DNA from: MW101C3 sp943367595
Lineage (GTDB): Bacteria; Cyanobacteriota; Cyanobacteriia; PCC-6307; Cyanobiaceae
Assembly: GCA_943367595.1 (NCBI GenBank)
Contig: CALRJS020000016.1
Coordinates: 1-64,000 of the forward strand
DNA: 64,000 nt
Direction: 5' to 3'
A program made the translations under genes and the position numbers. Under the pieces are notes generated by a model. It saw only the letters and a program-made list of their open reading frames with translations. It did not search any database and was not told the DNA's origin. This document shows, piece after piece, positions 61,710 to 64,000 of this stretch. The first letter of the stretch is position 1; every line of letters begins with the position of its first letter.

Positions 61710-63110
61710 ATGCGCGTCGCCATTGCCGGAGCAGGACTCGCCGGCCTGTCCTGTGCCAAATACCTCTGCGATGCCGGCCATACGCCGGTGCTGCTCGAGG
61801 GGCGCAACGTGCTCGGCGGCAAGGTGGCGGCCTGGCAGGACGAAGACGGCGACTGGTACGAAACCGGGCTGCACATCTTCTTTGGGGCCTACCCCAACAT
61901 GCTGCAGCTGTTCGCGGAGCTGGGCATCGAGGATCGCCTGCAATGGAAGGATCACGCGATGATCTTCAACCAGAAGGAGGCGCCAGGCACCTACAGCCGT
62001 TTCGATTTCCCCGACCTGCCCGCCCCCCTCAACGGTGTTGCCGCCATCCTGGGCAACAACGACATGCTCACCTGGCCCGAGAAGATCGCCTTCGGGCTCG
62101 GCCTGGTGCCCGCCATGCTCCGCGGCCAGGACTACGTGGAGGAGTGCGACAAATACTCCTGGTCGGAATGGCTGCGCCTTCACAACATTCCTCAGCGGGT
62201 GAACGATGAAGTGTTCATCGCCATGAGCAAGGCGCTCAACTTCATCAATCCCGATGAAATCTCCTCAACGGTGATCCTCACGGCTCTCAACCGCTTCCTG
62301 CAGGAGAAGAACGGCTCGAAGATGGCCTTCCTCGACGGCAACCCCCCGGAGCGTCTCTGTGAGCCGATCGTGGCCTCGATCCGGGAGCGTGGCGGCGAGG
62401 TGCACCTCGACAGCCCCCTGCGCGAGATCCGCCTGGCAGCCGATGGCAGCGTGCGCGGCTTCCGGATCGGTGGCATCCAGGGCCAGCCCGGCCGAGAGGT
62501 GGAGGCGGACGCCTACGTCAGCGCCCTTCCCGTAGACCCTCTGAAGCTCCTGTTGCCGGATCCCTGGCGCCAGCTGCCCTACTTCCAGAAGCTCGACGGG
62601 CTCAAGGGGGTGCCGGTGATCAACATTCATCTCTGGTTCGATCGAAAACTCACCGCCATCGACCATCTTCTGTTCAGTCGTTCGGACCTGCTCAGCGTCT
62701 ACGCCGACATGAGCAACACCTGCCGCGAGTACGCCGACCCCGACCGCTCCATGCTCGAGCTGGTGTTCGCCCCGGCGGCGGAGTGGATCGGCCGCAGCGA
62801 CGACGACATCGTGGCCGCCACGCTCGAGGAGCTGCGCCGCCTCTTCCCCGACCACTTCAACGGCGACGACCAGGCCAAGCTGCGCAAGGCCCGAGTGGTC
62901 AAAACCCCCCTCTCCGTCTACAAGACCGTGCCCGGCTGCCAGCAGCTGCGGCCCTCGCAGCAATCGCCGATCGCCAACTTCTTCCTGGCCGGCGACTACA
63001 CGATGCAGCGCTATCTGGCTTCGATGGAAGGGGCCGTGCTCAGCGGCAAGCTCTGCGCCGAGGCGGTCAGCCGGCAGGCGTCCGCGCTGGTGCAGCCGGT
63101 GGCGGTGTGA
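61710..63110 (+). CDS. crtP: 15-cis-Phytoene desaturase
   Basis: FAD enzyme of the plant/cyanobacterial Pds type that converts phytoene to zeta-carotene. The dinucleotide-binding motif is VAIAGAGLAGLSCAKYL, followed by PVLLEGRNVLGGKVAAW and GLHIFFGAYPNM. The C-terminal FFLAGDYTMQRYLASMEGAV is typical. I chose ATG 61710, giving 466 residues. crtB starts within its stop codon region. Confidence 0.96.
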   Translation: MRVAIAGAGLAGLSCAKYLCDAGHTPVLLEGRNVLGGKVAAWQDEDGDWYETGLHIFFGAYPNMLQLFAELGIEDRLQWKDHAMIFNQKEAPGTYSRFDFPDLPAPLNGVAAILGNNDMLTWPEKIAFGLGLVPAMLRGQDYVEECDKYSWSEWLRLHNIPQRVNDEVFIAMSKALNFINPDEISSTVILTALNRFLQEKNGSKMAFLDGNPPERLCEPIVASIRERGGEVHLDSPLREIRLAADGSVRGFRIGGIQGQPGREVEADAYVSALPVDPLKLLLPDPWRQLPYFQKLDGLKGVPVINIHLWFDRKLTAIDHLLFSRSDLLSVYADMSNTCREYADPDRSMLELVFAPAAEWIGRSDDDIVAATLEELRRLFPDHFNGDDQAKLRKARVVKTPLSVYKTVPGCQQLRPSQQSPIANFFLAGDYTMQRYLASMEGAVLSGKLCAEAVSRQASALVQPVAV

Positions 63111-64000
63111 GCGTGCTGGCCGCTTCACCCACCGCCGCTTCCCTCCGCTCCGGCCTGAACCTGGAGCACGCCTACGAAGCCTGCCGCCAGGAAACCGCCC
63201 AGTGGGCCAAGACCTTCTATCTCGGCACCCTGCTGATGCCCCCCGCCAAGCGGCGGGCCATCTGGGCGATCTACGTGTGGTGCCGCCGCACCGACGAACT
63301 GATGGACAGCCCCCAGGCGCAGCGGCTGCCCACCGACCAGCTCGCCGAGCGGCTCGATCGCTGGGAAGCCCGCACCCGCCGCCTGTTCGCCGGCGAGGTT
63401 CACGATGCGCTCGATCTGGCCATGGTGGACACGATTCAGCGCTATCCCCAGCCGCTCCAGCCCTATCTCGACATGATCGAGGGGCAGCGCATGGATCTGG
63501 TCTGCCACCGCTACGCCAGCTTCGATGAACTGCAGCTTTATTGCTATCGGGTGGCTGGCACCGTGGGCCTGATGACCCAGGAAGTGATGGGGCTCGATCC
63601 GGCCTACACCACGGCCCCCTGGAGCGAGAAGCCCGACACCTCCGAAGCAGCGGTGGCCCTTGGCATCGCCAACCAGCTCACCAACATCCTGCGCGATGTG
63701 GGCGAAGACCGCAGCCGTGGCCGCATCTATCTGCCACAGGAAGATCTGCAGCGCTTCAACTACTCGGAATCCGACCTGATGGCGGGGCTGCTCAATGAAA
63801 ACTGGCGGGCCCTGATGGCTTTTCAGTTGCAACGCGCCCGCTACTGGTTCGGCCGTTCAGAGGCGGGGGTGCGCTGGCTGGCCGCCGATGCCCGCTGGCC
63901 GGTGTGGGCCTCGCTGCGGCTGTATCGCGGCATTCTCACCGTGATCGAGAAACTCAACTACGACGTCTTCAACCACCGGGCCTACGTTCCCAAGCCCTTC
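63107..64000 (+). CDS. crtB: Phytoene synthase (3' end beyond the window)
   Basis: Condenses two geranylgeranyl diphosphates to phytoene. The start is GTG 63107, overlapping the crtP stop (GTGTGA). Aspartate-rich motifs are DELMD (in WCRRTDELMDSP) and DVGED (in NILRDVGEDRSRGR). YCYRVAGTVGLM is also a hallmark. The 298 codons present run to the last base without a stop, so perhaps a handful of residues are missing. crtP-crtB coupling is the common cyanobacterial arrangement. Confidence 0.96.
   Translation, partial: MSVLAASPTAASLRSGLNLEHAYEACRQETAQWAKTFYLGTLLMPPAKRRAIWAIYVWCRRTDELMDSPQAQRLPTDQLAERLDRWEARTRRLFAGEVHDALDLAMVDTIQRYPQPLQPYLDMIEGQRMDLVCHRYASFDELQLYCYRVAGTVGLMTQEVMGLDPAYTTAPWSEKPDTSEAAVALGIANQLTNILRDVGEDRSRGRIYLPQEDLQRFNYSESDLMAGLLNENWRALMAFQLQRARYWFGRSEAGVRWLAADARWPVWASLRLYRGILTVIEKLNYDVFNHRAYVPKPF

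Overview
The window is about 64 kb of very GC-rich, tightly packed DNA from a cyanobacterium. It carries cyanobacterial NDH-1 genes (ndhH, ndhA-I-G-E, ndhD, ndhF, ndhM), phylloquinone genes (menF, menA, menC, menE, menI), chlM, crtP-crtB, an rbcR-type LysR regulator and several cyanobacteria-restricted families (DUF3285, DUF3352, DUF3172). Base composition and gene order suggest a freshwater Cyanobium/Synechococcus-type picocyanobacterium; that placement is an inference.

Positions 1-6100 form an accessory region with visibly lower GC than the rest. A probably truncated DUF1254 gene is followed on the minus strand by what reads as a small run of integron-type gene cassettes: a RelE-type toxin and its antitoxin, an uncharacterised protein, a second uncharacterised protein with a CxCxC motif, and a GNAT acetyltransferase. 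Three attC-like sites separate them and no integrase is visible. Beside it lie a DUF4041/T5orf172 gene and about 0.77 kb without a convincing gene.

Positions 6100-22100 hold core genes: an MBL-fold protein without its metal motif, trpG, dgkA, ybeY, DUF3285, prfB with a programmed +1 frameshift, grxC-gshB, the men cluster ending in the thioesterase gene menI, membrane proteins, ndhH and rsmH. An isolated lower-GC gene for a secreted protein with a VPGPLPILG-type C-terminal sorting tail interrupts the men cluster.

Positions 22100-26350 hold the most unusual locus, an overlapping three-gene minus-strand operon. It encodes a Tat-exported beta-propeller resembling copper-dependent thiocyanate dehydrogenase (a relative of the NosZ propeller without CuA), a LolC/E- or MacB-type permease, and a LolD-type ATPase fused to a membrane-anchored C-terminal domain I do not recognise.

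Positions 26650-44500 hold housekeeping and signalling genes: a cysteine desulfurase, a response regulator with an overlapping glycosyltransferase gene, a pseudouridine synthase, chlM, nagA, purE, an AI-2E-type transporter, SUI1, trpB, an Anbu-type protease, hrcA with a novel-looking palindrome upstream, an HpsJ-like gene with apparent frameshifts, a rhodanese, a DUF3352 protein and sixA.

Positions 44500-64000 hold gltA, ndhA-I-G-E-nadK, a CYTH protein, a PedR-like regulator, metF, an NDP-sugar pyrophosphorylase, scpA, a LapA-type protein, ndhD, ndhF, an NnrU-type membrane protein, rbcR, DUF3172-ndhM, and crtP followed by crtB, which runs off the right edge. Many convergent neighbours overlap at their 3' ends, and several intergenic gaps contain short degenerate tandem repeats.
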